Shown: in pieces, positions 42,266-49,580 of the stretch
Position numbering within the stretch: position 1 is the first letter of the stretch
Layout: the number at the start of each line of letters is the position of its first letter
Assembly: GCA_934589675.1 (NCBI GenBank)
Contig: CAKTOF010000013.1
Span: 1 to 63,932 of the forward strand
DNA length: 63,932 nucleotides
DNA from: an uncultured Oscillospiraceae bacterium
GTDB taxonomy: Bacteria; Bacillota; Clostridia; Oscillospirales; Oscillospiraceae
Reading direction: 5' to 3'
The notes under the pieces: model-generated
What the model was told of the DNA's origin: nothing
What the model saw: the letters and a program-made list of their open reading frames with translations, nothing else
Database searches by the model: none
Program-made: the position numbers and the translations under genes

Positions 42266-43060
42266 TCAGGACAAAATGAGCTTGTCGTCGAGATCCGCCT
42301 CGTCGCCCGCGTCCTTGAAGCGGGCGAGCAGATCCTCCACGGTCAGGCGCTTTTTCTCCTCGCCGGAGATGTCGAGGATGATCTTGCCGTCCTTCATCAT
42401 GATGAGGCGGTTGCCGTGGACGATGGCGTCTTTCATGTTGTGCGTGATCATCAGCGTCGTCAGGTGGTCGCGCTCGACGATGCGGTCGGTCGCGGCGAGC
42501 ACCTTGGCGGCCGTCTTCGGGTCGAGCGCGGCGGTGTGCTCGTCGAGCAGCAGCAGCTTCGGGCGGATGAGCGTCGCCATGAGCAGCGTGAGCGCCTGCC
42601 GCTGGCCGCCGGAGAGCAGGCCGACCTTGCTCGTCAGGCGATCCTCCAGCCCGAGGTCGAGGATCTTCAGCCGCTCGATGAACTCCTCCCGCTCGGCCTT
42701 CGTGATGCCGGGGCGCAGCGTGCGGCGCTTGCCGCGGCGCGCGGCGAGGGCGAGGTTCTCCTCGATCTGCATCGTTGCGGCCGTGCCGGTCATGGGGTCC
42801 TGAAACACGCGGCCCAAATATTTTGCGCGCTTGTGCTCGGGCAGGCGCGTGACGTCCTCCCCGTCGATGCGGATGGTGCCCTCGTCGACGAGCCATGTGC
42901 CCGCGACGGCGTTGAGCATCGTGCTCTTGCCCGCGCCGTTGCCGCCGATGACGGTGCAGAAGTCGCCTTCATTGAGGCGGAGCGTCAGGCCCGCGAGCGC
43001 GGTCTTTTCGTTGACCGTGCCGGGGTTGAAGGTCTTGTAGATGTGGTCGAGCTCAAGCAT
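42266..43060 (-). CDS. ABC transporter ATP-binding protein (TrpZ/COG1101-like)
   Basis: A 264-residue ATPase. Walker A GGNGAGKST, signature LLSGGQRQAL, Walker B LLLLDEHTAALDP and the switch histidine ITHN are intact. It pairs with the COG4120-type permease upstream, whose stop it overlaps by eight bases. The three-gene system (SBP, permease, ATPase) belongs to the group that includes streptococcal TrpXYZ. Start at 43060, the ATG before MLELDHIYKTF. Confidence 0.88.
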   Translation of the reverse strand: MLELDHIYKTFNPGTVNEKTALAGLTLRLNEGDFCTVIGGNGAGKSTMLNAVAGTWLVDEGTIRIDGEDVTRLPEHKRAKYLGRVFQDPMTGTAATMQIEENLALAARRGKRRTLRPGITKAEREEFIERLKILDLGLEDRLTSKVGLLSGGQRQALTLLMATLIRPKLLLLDEHTAALDPKTAAKVLAATDRIVERDHLTTLMITHNMKDAIVHGNRLIMMKDGKIILDISGEEKKRLTVEDLLARFKDAGDEADLDDKLILS

Positions 43061-44009
43061 GGTTCGCGCCTCCCTTCCCGGCCTTGACCGGCTTTGCGAA
43101 ATAGCGGCTCTTCCAGTACGGGATGGAAAGGAAGATGGCCACGACGAGCGCGGAGAGCGCCTTGAGGTAGTTCGGCTTGAGACCCATGGCGAGCACGGCC
43201 TGCATGACGATATAATAGATGATCGCGCCGATGGACACGGCCAGCAGCTTGAGCGCGAAGTTGCGGAACACGCGGCTGAGCAGCACCTCGCCGATGATGA
43301 CGGCGGCCAGGCCGATGACGATCGCGCCGCGGCCGACGTTGATCTCATTGGCGCCGTTGTACTGCGCGAGCAGCGCGCCCGAGAGGGCGACGAGGCCGTT
43401 GGAGACGACGAGGCCGAGCACCTTCGTGAAGTTCGTGTTGATGCCCTGCGCGCGGGCCATGGCGCCGTTTGCGCCGGTGGCGCGCAGCGAGCTGCCCATC
43501 TCCGTGCCGAAGAACCAGTACAGCGCCGCGATGATCACGGCCGTGAACAGCCCGACGACGAAGATGGGGTGCCGGTAAAACGGCCGCGTGCCGGAGGCGA
43601 CGTCCGAGACAAAGCGCAGCGAGACGAGCAGCTTGTCCAAAACGGACGGGTTCGTGACGCTGATGGCAACGCTGGCCTTCATGCCCATGATGGCCATGTT
43701 GACAGACCACAGCGCCAGCTGCGTCAGGATGCCGGACAAGATGGCCGGGATGCCGCAGAACGTGTGCAGGATGCCCGTCACGAGCCCGGCGAGCATCCCG
43801 GCCGCGAGCGCCGCGAGCAGCGCCAGCCAGAGGTTGACGCCCGCGCCGAAGAGCACGGCAAACACCGCGCCGCCCGTGCAGAACGAGCCGTCGACCGTCA
43901 GGTCGGCAATGTCGAGGATTTTGTAGGTGATGTACACGCCGATGGCCATAATGCCCCAGATCAGGCCCTGGGATATGGCGCCGGGCAGTGCGCTGATGAA
44001 GCTCATCAT
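43053..44009 (-). CDS. ABC transporter permease (COG4120 type)
   Basis: A permease of about 318 residues with eight or nine membrane helices, of the BPD_transp_2 group (branched-chain amino acid/sugar-like fold). Motifs GVYITYKILDIADLTVDGSF and GANGAMARAQGIN are typical of the TrpY-like COG4120 proteins. I prefer the ATG at 44009, nine bases after GGGAGG; the ATG at 44015 is too close to it. A hairpin with a short T-run lies between the solute-binding gene and this one. Confidence 0.88.
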   Translation of the reverse strand: MMSFISALPGAISQGLIWGIMAIGVYITYKILDIADLTVDGSFCTGGAVFAVLFGAGVNLWLALLAALAAGMLAGLVTGILHTFCGIPAILSGILTQLALWSVNMAIMGMKASVAISVTNPSVLDKLLVSLRFVSDVASGTRPFYRHPIFVVGLFTAVIIAALYWFFGTEMGSSLRATGANGAMARAQGINTNFTKVLGLVVSNGLVALSGALLAQYNGANEINVGRGAIVIGLAAVIIGEVLLSRVFRNFALKLLAVSIGAIIYYIVMQAVLAMGLKPNYLKALSALVVAIFLSIPYWKSRYFAKPVKAGKGGANHA

Positions 44010-44063
44010 TGGCATGGTCCTCCCGATTTGAAGCGCCGCGCGGCGGCGTCTGAATTGTAGCGG

Positions 44064-44099
44064 AAAACAGCGGAAAAGGGAACGCCCCTTTTTCCGCTG
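44064..44099 (-). terminator. partial terminator between SBP and permease
   Basis: Stem of about 13 bp (44068-44080 with 44085-44099, one uneven A-run). TTTTCC follows on the minus strand. Likely to let some transcripts pass, giving more SBP than permease. Confidence 0.6.
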
Positions 44100-44137
44100 C
44101 TGATTCCGCAGATCTCACTGTGTATTTTGGCGGGGAA

Positions 44138-45232
44138 TTATTCCGCGCTGATCGCCTCGTAGCCGTCCGGCGCGGTCAGGCCGAGCGCCTCGCACGTCGT
44201 CGGGTTATACTTCTTCGTGACCTCCGGGGCGTACTCGATGGGCATCTGGCTCACATCCGCCTCGCCCTTGAGGATCTTCACGGCCATCTTGCCGGTCGTG
44301 ACGCCGAGGTCGTAGTAGCTGATGGAGAGCGTCGCCACGCCGCAGCCGCCGCAGATGCCTTCCTCACCGGCAAAGACCGGAACCTTGCCGTTGCAGATGT
44401 TGTCGACGATGCCGGTGTTGTTGGCGATGGTGTTGTCCGTCGGGACGTAGAGCACGTCGCACGCGTCGGCAGCCGACTGCGTGACGGAGGCCATGTCGTT
44501 CGTGTCGGAGAACGGATACTGCGTGCAGGTAAAGCCGAGCTCCTCAAGATAGGTCTGGATCGTGTCGACCTGGTACTGGCTGTTCGGCTCGGCCGAGCAG
44601 TAGAGAAGGCCGGCGGTCTTCGCGTCCGGGCACCAGTCGCGGATCATCTGCGCCTGCTGGTCAAGCGGGGCAAGATCGCTCGTGCCGGAGACGTTCGTGC
44701 CGACGAGGCCGTCAAAGCCCGAGATGCCGAGCGCGACGCCGTACTCCGTGACGGCCGTGCCGAGCACCGGGATGTCGCCCGTCGCGGACGCGGCGGCCTG
44801 CAGGGCCGGCGTGGCGTTGGCGAGCATGAGGTCGACGCCCTCGGAGACGAAGCCGTTGACGATCGTGGCGCAGGTGGCGCTGTCGCCGGCGGCGTTCTGC
44901 TCGTCAAACTCGACGGCGTCGCCGAATTCCTCGGTCAGGGCATCCTTGAAGCCCTGCGTCGCCGCGTCGAGCGCGACGTGCGGCGCGAGCTGGCAGATGC
45001 CGACGAGGTACGTCTGGCCGTCGGCCGGCGCAGGCTCGGCGTCGTCATCGCCGGTGTCCGCGGGCGCAGCGCCGCCGTCGGCGGGCTCGGATGCGTCATT
45101 CGTGTTGTCGGATGCGTCGGACGCGGACTTGTCGGTGTCCGACGTTTTGCCGTCGCTGCCGCCGCAGGCGGCAAGGCTCAGCAGCATGGCCAGCGCCAGC
45201 AGCAGAGCAAGCAGTTTGCTGATCTTTTTCAT
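44138..45232 (-). CDS. ABC transporter solute-binding lipoprotein (TrpX-like, COG2984)
   Basis: A 364-residue lipoprotein with signal peptide and lipobox LSLAAC, an acidic Asp/Ala/Pro linker to about residue 65, then the ABC_sub_bind domain (VGICQLAPHVALDAATQGFKD, FVSEGVDLMLANATPAL, YVPTDNTIANN). In streptococci this family is linked to tryptophan uptake; here the substrate is open. No T-box was found. Start at 45232 follows GGAGGAACCAAAC. Strong promoter upstream. Confidence 0.88.
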   Translation of the reverse strand: MKKISKLLALLLALAMLLSLAACGGSDGKTSDTDKSASDASDNTNDASEPADGGAAPADTGDDDAEPAPADGQTYLVGICQLAPHVALDAATQGFKDALTEEFGDAVEFDEQNAAGDSATCATIVNGFVSEGVDLMLANATPALQAAASATGDIPVLGTAVTEYGVALGISGFDGLVGTNVSGTSDLAPLDQQAQMIRDWCPDAKTAGLLYCSAEPNSQYQVDTIQTYLEELGFTCTQYPFSDTNDMASVTQSAADACDVLYVPTDNTIANNTGIVDNICNGKVPVFAGEEGICGGCGVATLSISYYDLGVTTGKMAVKILKGEADVSQMPIEYAPEVTKKYNPTTCEALGLTAPDGYEAISAE

Positions 45233-45290
45233 GTTTGGTTCCTCCATTAAAACGCCGCCCGATCGCTTTTGCGATTTTAACGGCTAAAGT

Positions 45291-45322
45291 GAAACGCCGG
45301 AAAAAATTACGCCCGGCGTTTC
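45291..45322 (-). other. 5'-leader hairpin of the ABC importer operon
   Basis: GAAACGCCGG (45291-45300) and CCGGCGTTTC (45313-45322) form a perfect 10-bp stem with a 12-base AT-rich loop in the leader. No T-run. A possible protein- or ribosome-control site, or a stabiliser. Confidence 0.5.
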
Positions 45323-45338
45323 TTTAGAGCGTGGTTTT

Positions 45339-45366
45339 ATTATAGCGCGCTGTTTCGCGATGTCAA
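45339..45366 (-). promoter_or_regulatory. consensus promoter of the TrpXYZ-like operon
   Basis: Minus strand TTGACA (45361-45366), 16-base spacer, TATAAT (45339-45344): both hexamers perfect. Confidence 0.92.
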
Positions 45367-45451
45367 CCGCGAAAGTGCTGTACTTTGCCGATATACATCG
45401 CAAAATTTTGTGTTTTTTGCCGAGCCGCCGGTATTTTTGCCCGCACGGCGC

Positions 45452-45480
45452 AAAAAAGCCGCGCCCGGCTGGGCGCGGCT
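45452..45480 (-). terminator. rho-independent terminator of degV
   Basis: AGCCGCGCCC (45458-45467) with GGGCGCGGCT (45471-45480). TTTTTT follows on the minus strand. Confidence 0.9.
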
Positions 45481-45498
45481 GGCGCCTTCCGGCGCTGA

Positions 45499-46425
45499 TC
45501 AGGCGGGGATGGACTGCTTTTCGCCGCCGGCGGCGGGGTCGCTCAGCTCGCGGCCGGTGCCGCGATAGAACAGGGCGACGGTGCCGGGGCCGACGTGGGC
45601 GCCGGTGCACAGGTCATAGTACTCCGTGAGTACGCCGCCGACGTTCACGCGCGCGCGGATGCACTGCTCAAGGTACGCCGCGCCGTCGGGATTGTCGCAG
45701 TGGGCGATGCCGATCGTCTGGTGCTCCGGGTCGACGATCTGGCGGGCGAGACGGTCGGCCAGCGCCTCGAGGGCCTTTTTCGCGCCGCGCTCCTTGCCGA
45801 GCATGGCGATGGTGCCCTCGCGGCTGGCCGCGAGCAGCGGCTTGATGTTGAGCAGCGAGCCCGCCAGCGCGACGAGCGGCGAGATGCGGCCGCCGCGGCG
45901 CAGATATTTGAGATCCGCGACCGTGAATTCGTTGATCATCGTCAGGCGCGTGCCGCGCAGGTGCGCCGCCGCCTGCGCCAGCGAAACGCCCGCCGCGCGC
46001 TGCTTTGCAGCCTCGACCACGACGAGCCCCTCGCCGAGCGAGGCGCTCAGGGCGTCGACGACCTCGACGGTGCGGTCGGGGTAGTGCGCACGCAGCTCGC
46101 CGGCCGCCAGAAGCGCGGCGTGGAAGGTGCCGCTCAGGGCGGACGAGATGCTGATGAAGAGCACGTCGCGGCCCGCCTCCAGCTCCGGCTCGAACGCGTC
46201 GAGGAGCGTCTGCACGTTGACCATCGTCGTCCTGACCTCCGCGCCGGCGCGCATGGCGGCGTAGAACTCGCGGCTGGCGTGCGCATGGTCGCGCCCGCGG
46301 ACATAGCACGCAAAGTCCTTCCCGTCGATCGTCGAGCGGTATGAGACGGCGCGGATGCCGTACTGGTCCATGGTCGCGTCGGACAGATTCGACGCCGAGT
46401 CGGTGATGATCGCGTAAGCGTTCAT
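45499..46425 (-). CDS. DegV family fatty acid-binding protein
   Basis: A 308-residue DegV protein; the family binds a fatty acid and, as FakB, presents it to the FakA kinase. Marks: IITDSASNL at the N-terminus, SISSALSGTFHAA, VVDALSASLGEG and KYLRRGGRISPLVALAGSLLNIKP. No fakA is next to it. Start at 46425 follows GGGAGGCATCCTC. A 27-bp palindrome overlaps its promoter, so it is probably repressed by a dimeric regulator, perhaps a fatty acid regulator; inference. Confidence 0.92.
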   Translation of the reverse strand: MNAYAIITDSASNLSDATMDQYGIRAVSYRSTIDGKDFACYVRGRDHAHASREFYAAMRAGAEVRTTMVNVQTLLDAFEPELEAGRDVLFISISSALSGTFHAALLAAGELRAHYPDRTVEVVDALSASLGEGLVVVEAAKQRAAGVSLAQAAAHLRGTRLTMINEFTVADLKYLRRGGRISPLVALAGSLLNIKPLLAASREGTIAMLGKERGAKKALEALADRLARQIVDPEHQTIGIAHCDNPDGAAYLEQCIRARVNVGGVLTEYYDLCTGAHVGPGTVALFYRGTGRELSDPAAGGEKQSIPA

Positions 46426-46454
46426 GAGGATGCCTCCCGTGCCGCAGCGCGGCT

Positions 46455-46481
46455 GTAATCTAATCTTGAAGATTATATTAC
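46455..46481. promoter_or_regulatory. 27-bp palindromic operator in the degV promoter
   Basis: Two 13-base arms around a central G at 46468 match at 12 of 13 positions. The core TAATCTT-G-AAGATTA is perfect. It overlaps the -10 box at 46475-46480. Confidence 0.75.
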
Positions 46482-46503
46482 CAGATGGAGCCGATTATAT
46501 CAA
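46475..46503 (-). promoter_or_regulatory. promoter of degV
   Basis: Minus strand TTGATA (46498-46503), 17-base spacer, TAATAT (46475-46480). Confidence 0.75.
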
Positions 46504-46596
46504 GTCCCATTTCTCTCCAAAGCGCAAAGTTTACAATCCGTCCACAACTCCGGCTCCGTTTTCCGCCGGTTTTTCCCGCCGGCGCGCGGAAAAACC

Positions 46597-46625
46597 TTTA
46601 CAGACGCGGCCAAAACTTGTATGAT
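46597..46625 (+). promoter_or_regulatory. promoter of the UroD-like pair
   Basis: TTTACA (46597-46602), 17-base spacer, TATGAT (46620-46625). It diverges from degV. Confidence 0.7.
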
Positions 46626-46668
46626 ATGCTCAGAAATCAAGCTTTGCGCTGCGATCGGAGGCATCAGT

Positions 46669-47592
46669 ATGACGAAAAAAGAGCAATTCCTCGCATTTTT
46701 GCGGCGGCAGCCCGGCGTGGAGGCGCCGGAGAGCTTCCCGTTCCTCGACCTCGGCCCGTGGCCGGAGGGGCTTCGGAAGATCGGCTCGTCCATGGAGCTG
46801 ATGATGTGCCCGGACGTGCAGATGCTCGACGCGCCGACGTGCGAGCGGCCGATGGTCGGCGCGGGCTACGACGTCTTCGGCGTCCACTGGTCGGCCACGG
46901 CCGAGATCAGCCACTACACGCCCGGTCAGGCGCCCATCTACACGGACATCACAAGCTGGCGCGAGCAGGTGCGCATCCCGAACGTCGACCGGCTCGACTG
47001 GGACACGTTCCGCCGCCTTGCAGACGCGCTCGACCCGGAGAAGGTCGTCAGCGTGACGCTGTTCTCCGGCCTTTTCGAGCGCGCGACCGTCCTGACGAGT
47101 ATGCAGGAGTGCCTGATGGACGCCATCTCCGAGCCGGAGGACTTCGCCGACATGATCGGCGCCATCGCCGACTACAAGATCGCGCTCATCCATAAAATGT
47201 GCGACTATGCGCCCATCGACCTTCTCACCTATCACGACGACTGGGGCACGAGCAGCTCCACGTTTTTAAGCCCCGCGCTCTGGCGCGAGGTCATCCGCCC
47301 GCACACGCAGCGCGTGTATGATGCGGCGCACGCCCGCGGCATCTATCTGTGCCAGCACAGCTGCGGCTGCGCATCACCGCTGCTGCCGGACATGATCGAG
47401 ATGGGCGCGGACGCGTGGGACGCGCAGAAATCGTGCAACGACCTGCTCGCCCTGCAAAAAGAGTACGGCGACAGAATTTTCATCATGGCAAACGACATCA
47501 CAAACGCCGGCGCCCCGAAGGGCGACGACTTGCCGCCCATCACGACGCCCTACCCCGCCTGGCCGGAGAAGCCGGAATTCCTCTTTACTTAA
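46669..47592 (+). CDS. uroporphyrinogen decarboxylase-like protein, short
   Basis: A 307-residue protein of the URO-D superfamily, which includes UroD and cobalamin-dependent methyltransferases such as MtaA. Features: FPFLDLGPWPEG near the start, TYHDDWGTSSS, and CQHSCGC, where MtaA-like members place zinc ligands. It is shorter than most MtaA/UroD proteins (about 340). The start at 46669 follows GGAGGCATCAGT. It is paired with a second member 36 bases downstream. Not the heme enzyme: no other heme genes are near. Confidence 0.78.
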   Translation: MTKKEQFLAFLRRQPGVEAPESFPFLDLGPWPEGLRKIGSSMELMMCPDVQMLDAPTCERPMVGAGYDVFGVHWSATAEISHYTPGQAPIYTDITSWREQVRIPNVDRLDWDTFRRLADALDPEKVVSVTLFSGLFERATVLTSMQECLMDAISEPEDFADMIGAIADYKIALIHKMCDYAPIDLLTYHDDWGTSSSTFLSPALWREVIRPHTQRVYDAAHARGIYLCQHSCGCASPLLPDMIEMGADAWDAQKSCNDLLALQKEYGDRIFIMANDITNAGAPKGDDLPPITTPYPAWPEKPEFLFT

Positions 47593-47628
47593 ATTTGACC
47601 GATCATTTCTGAAAAGGAGACGCTTTCT

Positions 47629-48636
47629 ATGGATATGAGAGCCTGGCAGCGCGAGCAGATCGCCGCGCCGAAGAAAAAAGCCATCCCCGTTCTGACCTTC
47701 CCGTCCGTCCAGCTGCTCGGGATCACCGTGCGCGAGCTGATTTCCGACGCCGACACGCAGGCCGAGGGCATGGCGCGCGTCGCAGAGCGCTGCGACACGG
47801 CCGCGGCGCTGTCCATGATGGACCTGTCCGTCGAGGCCGAGGCCTTCGGCAGCGAGATCCGCGTCGGCGACCATGAGGTCCCGACCGTCGTCGGCCACAT
47901 TGTGGACGAGCCGGAGGACGCGGACCGTCTGGCCGTGCCGAGCGTCGGCGCCGGCCGCACGGGGCTCTACCTCGACGCGATCGTCAAGGCGAAAACGCGG
48001 ATCACGGATCGCCCCGTCCTCGCGGGCGTCATCGGCCCGTTCTCGCTCGCCGCGCGATTGATGGGCGTGAGCGAGGCGATGATGAACTGCTACGAAGAGC
48101 CCGAAATGGTCGAGGCCGTCATGGAAAAGGCGACGGAATTCGCCATCGCCTATGCCAAAGCCTACCGCGAGGCGGGCGCAGACGGCATGGTCATGGCCGA
48201 ACCGGCCAGCGGCCTTCTCTCGCCTGCGCTCATGGAGGAATTCTCCACGCCCTACGTCCGCCGCGTCATCGAGGCCGTGCAGGACGACTCGTTCGCCGTC
48301 ATCTTCCACAACTGCGGCGGCTCCGTCGTCAAGGCGCCCGACCAGATCGCCTCGCTCGGCGCCATGGGCTATCACTTCGGCAACTCCATCCGCCTGCGCG
48401 AGATGCTCACGGCCATGCCGGCCGACGTCCTGGTCTGCGGCAACGTCGACCCCGCCGGGGCGTTCTGCAACGGCACGCCGGAGAAGGTGCGCTCCGACAC
48501 GCTCGCGGTCTTAAATGACTGCTGCGAGTTTCCGAACTTCATCCCCTCGTCCGGCTGCGACATCCCGCCGACGACCCCGTGGGAGAACATCGACGAATTC
48601 TTCCGCACCGTCGCGCAATTCTATCAGGATCGCTGA
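47629..48636 (+). CDS. uroporphyrinogen decarboxylase/MtaA-like methyltransferase
   Basis: A 335-residue URO-D superfamily protein closer to MtaA/CmuA methylcobamide methyltransferases. IFHNCGGSV contributes the His-x-Cys pair of the zinc site. SSGCDIPPTTP near the C-terminus gives the third cysteine, as in MtaA. Such enzymes move methyl groups from a corrinoid protein to a thiol or folate. No corrinoid protein or MtaB-type partner is in the window. Start at 47629 follows GAAAAGGAGACGCTTTCT. Confidence 0.8.
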   Translation: MDMRAWQREQIAAPKKKAIPVLTFPSVQLLGITVRELISDADTQAEGMARVAERCDTAAALSMMDLSVEAEAFGSEIRVGDHEVPTVVGHIVDEPEDADRLAVPSVGAGRTGLYLDAIVKAKTRITDRPVLAGVIGPFSLAARLMGVSEAMMNCYEEPEMVEAVMEKATEFAIAYAKAYREAGADGMVMAEPASGLLSPALMEEFSTPYVRRVIEAVQDDSFAVIFHNCGGSVVKAPDQIASLGAMGYHFGNSIRLREMLTAMPADVLVCGNVDPAGAFCNGTPEKVRSDTLAVLNDCCEFPNFIPSSGCDIPPTTPWENIDEFFRTVAQFYQDR

Positions 48637-48704
48637 GTCCGAAGCCCCGCGGCGCAAGGCCGCGGGGCTTCCCGCGCCCGCCCGCCGCGCTCCCAAAAAA
48701 ACAG

Positions 48705-48733
48705 TTGATTTTCCGATGGAAATCGGATATAAT
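48705..48733 (+). promoter_or_regulatory. promoter of tRNA-Ser
   Basis: TTGATT (48705-48710), 17-base spacer, TATAAT (48728-48733), 13 bases before the mature tRNA. Confidence 0.85.
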
Positions 48734-48746
48734 CTCTTTGTTCTTT

Positions 48747-48835
48747 GGACAGGTATCGAAGTGGTCATAACGAGCCGCACTCGAAATGCGGTTGTCCGCA
48801 AGGGCACGTGGGTTCGAATCCCACCCTGTCCGCCA
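48747..48835 (+). tRNA. tRNA-Ser(CGA)
   Basis: 89 bases including an encoded CCA. Acceptor stem GGACAGG / CCTGTCC with discriminator G. Anticodon stem CCGCA / TGCGG with loop CTCGAAA, so anticodon CGA. A long variable arm (TTGTCCGCAAGGGCAC) as in class II tRNAs, and a T arm GTGGG-TTCGAAT-CCCAC. It marks the change from high-GC core genes to the lower-GC region on the right, and tRNA-Ser genes are frequent integration targets. Confidence 0.96.
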
Positions 48836-48837
48836 AT

Positions 48838-48880
48838 AAAGCCTTGAAAACTCTATGTTTTCAAGGCTTTTTCTTTTTTC
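48838..48880 (+). terminator. terminator of tRNA-Ser
   Basis: Stem AAAGCCTTGAAAAC (48838-48851) with GTTTTCAAGGCTTT (48857-48870), then TTCTTTTTTC. Confidence 0.9.
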
Positions 48881-49183
48881 TTGAATTGTTCTGAGATTTG
48901 TCTGAAACTCAAAATGGTGCCAATGGCGCCGGGCTTTGTGGTGCCAAGGCAATTCGCGGCCTATGCACAAAAAATGAATGCCGTGGTGCCAAAATGGTGC
49001 CGAGAGAGATGGCGAGAAGATATGGAATTCAATATCGTGGCATGAGAAAATATGTTGTTTTGGCAGTACTAAAGGGCGGCATGTACTAAGAGGAAGCCGC
49101 CAACACTTGAAGTTGTTGGATTATTTGTAAGTGGTGTAGCTGATTGATACCAATTTTACACCAATTCAGTGCTCAATAGGCAA

Positions 49184-49221
49184 AAAAGATCTCCGCCCAC
49201 GAATGTGAGTGGAGATCTTTT
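49184..49221. terminator. bidirectional hairpin terminator
   Basis: Stem AAAAGATCTCC..CAC (49184-49200) with GTG..GGAGATCTTTT (49205-49221), T-rich on both sides. The stop of the regulator stub falls inside it. Confidence 0.8.
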
Positions 49222-49273
49222 AATTTGTTTTCGAGCAAAGGAAATTTCCAAACGCCTTTTTGTCCTTGGTCAT
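49220..49273 (-). pseudogene. 5' stub of a possible XRE-type regulator gene
   Basis: A strong ribosome site (CAGGAGGTGAAGCGG) precedes an ATG at 49273. The frame reads MTKDKKAFGNFLCSKTN and stops at 49222-49220, inside a terminator stem. The residues look like the first helix of small HTH proteins (KKAFGNFLxxKR..GLTQ). The rest of the gene appears to have been deleted up to its terminator. A palindrome just upstream would be its operator. This is a guess from 17 residues. Confidence 0.35.
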
Positions 49274-49291
49274 CCGCTTCACCTCCTGTTA

Positions 49292-49313
49292 GTATGTATG
49301 TAACCATACATAC
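49292..49313. promoter_or_regulatory. inverted repeat upstream of the stub
   Basis: GTATGTATG (49292-49300), TAAC, CATACATAC (49305-49313): a perfect 9-bp inverted repeat 19 bases upstream of the stub start, in the place of an autoregulatory operator. Confidence 0.5.
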
Positions 49314-49357
49314 ATACTTTTTGTGCAAAATCAAGTAGTTCACTTTGAAAAGGACGG

Positions 49358-49389
49358 AAAAAAGCCCCTCACAATGGATGTGAGGGGCT
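49358..49389 (-). terminator. terminator of the SnoaL operon
   Basis: AGCCCCTCACA (49363-49373) with TGTGAGGGGCT (49379-49389). TTTTTT follows on the minus strand. First terminator downstream of the last SnoaL-like gene, about 190 bases after its stop. Confidence 0.85.
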
Positions 49390-49580
49390 GGCGGAGTATC
49401 AAAGCACTTCTCTTGTTTTACTGGCAAAGTTACAGCAGAAGACTGGTAATAGTCCCATCCTTTCGGTAACCCCGCTTGGAGTAGTGCAGGGCGTGCTCTG
49501 GATGACGGTCGGCAATATATTTCCGGAACAAACGGCTGCTATGAGGAAAAACATTTTGCCCAACAGCAGCGAACGACCTC

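Larger units (their letters stand above)
48881..49580. other. low-GC scar zone between tRNA-Ser and the accessory operon
   Basis: About 700 bases without an intact recognisable gene. GGTGCCAA-type motifs repeat at about 48915-49005 (ATGGTGCCAA, TGGTGCCAAG, TGGTGCCAAA). Two terminators (49184-49221 and 49358-49389), a stub of a regulator gene (49220-49273) and an inverted repeat (49292-49313) follow. The pattern is that of an integration or deletion scar next to a tRNA. The stretch 49390-49580 shows no convincing feature. Confidence 0.5.

Noticed and set aside
45233..45366. T-box upstream of the TrpX-like importer
   Set aside because: The leader is only about 110 bases, with no T-box sequence and no terminator; only a plain 10-bp hairpin is visible.
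46669..48636. Heme biosynthesis genes (hemE)
   Set aside because: Two divergent URO-D paralogues with MtaA-like Cys/His motifs and no other heme gene nearby fit methyltransferase-like proteins better.
48898..49089. 63-codon plus-strand frame after tRNA-Ser
   Set aside because: No ribosome site and no family match; its repeated GGTGCCAA motifs look like an integration scar rather than a gene.
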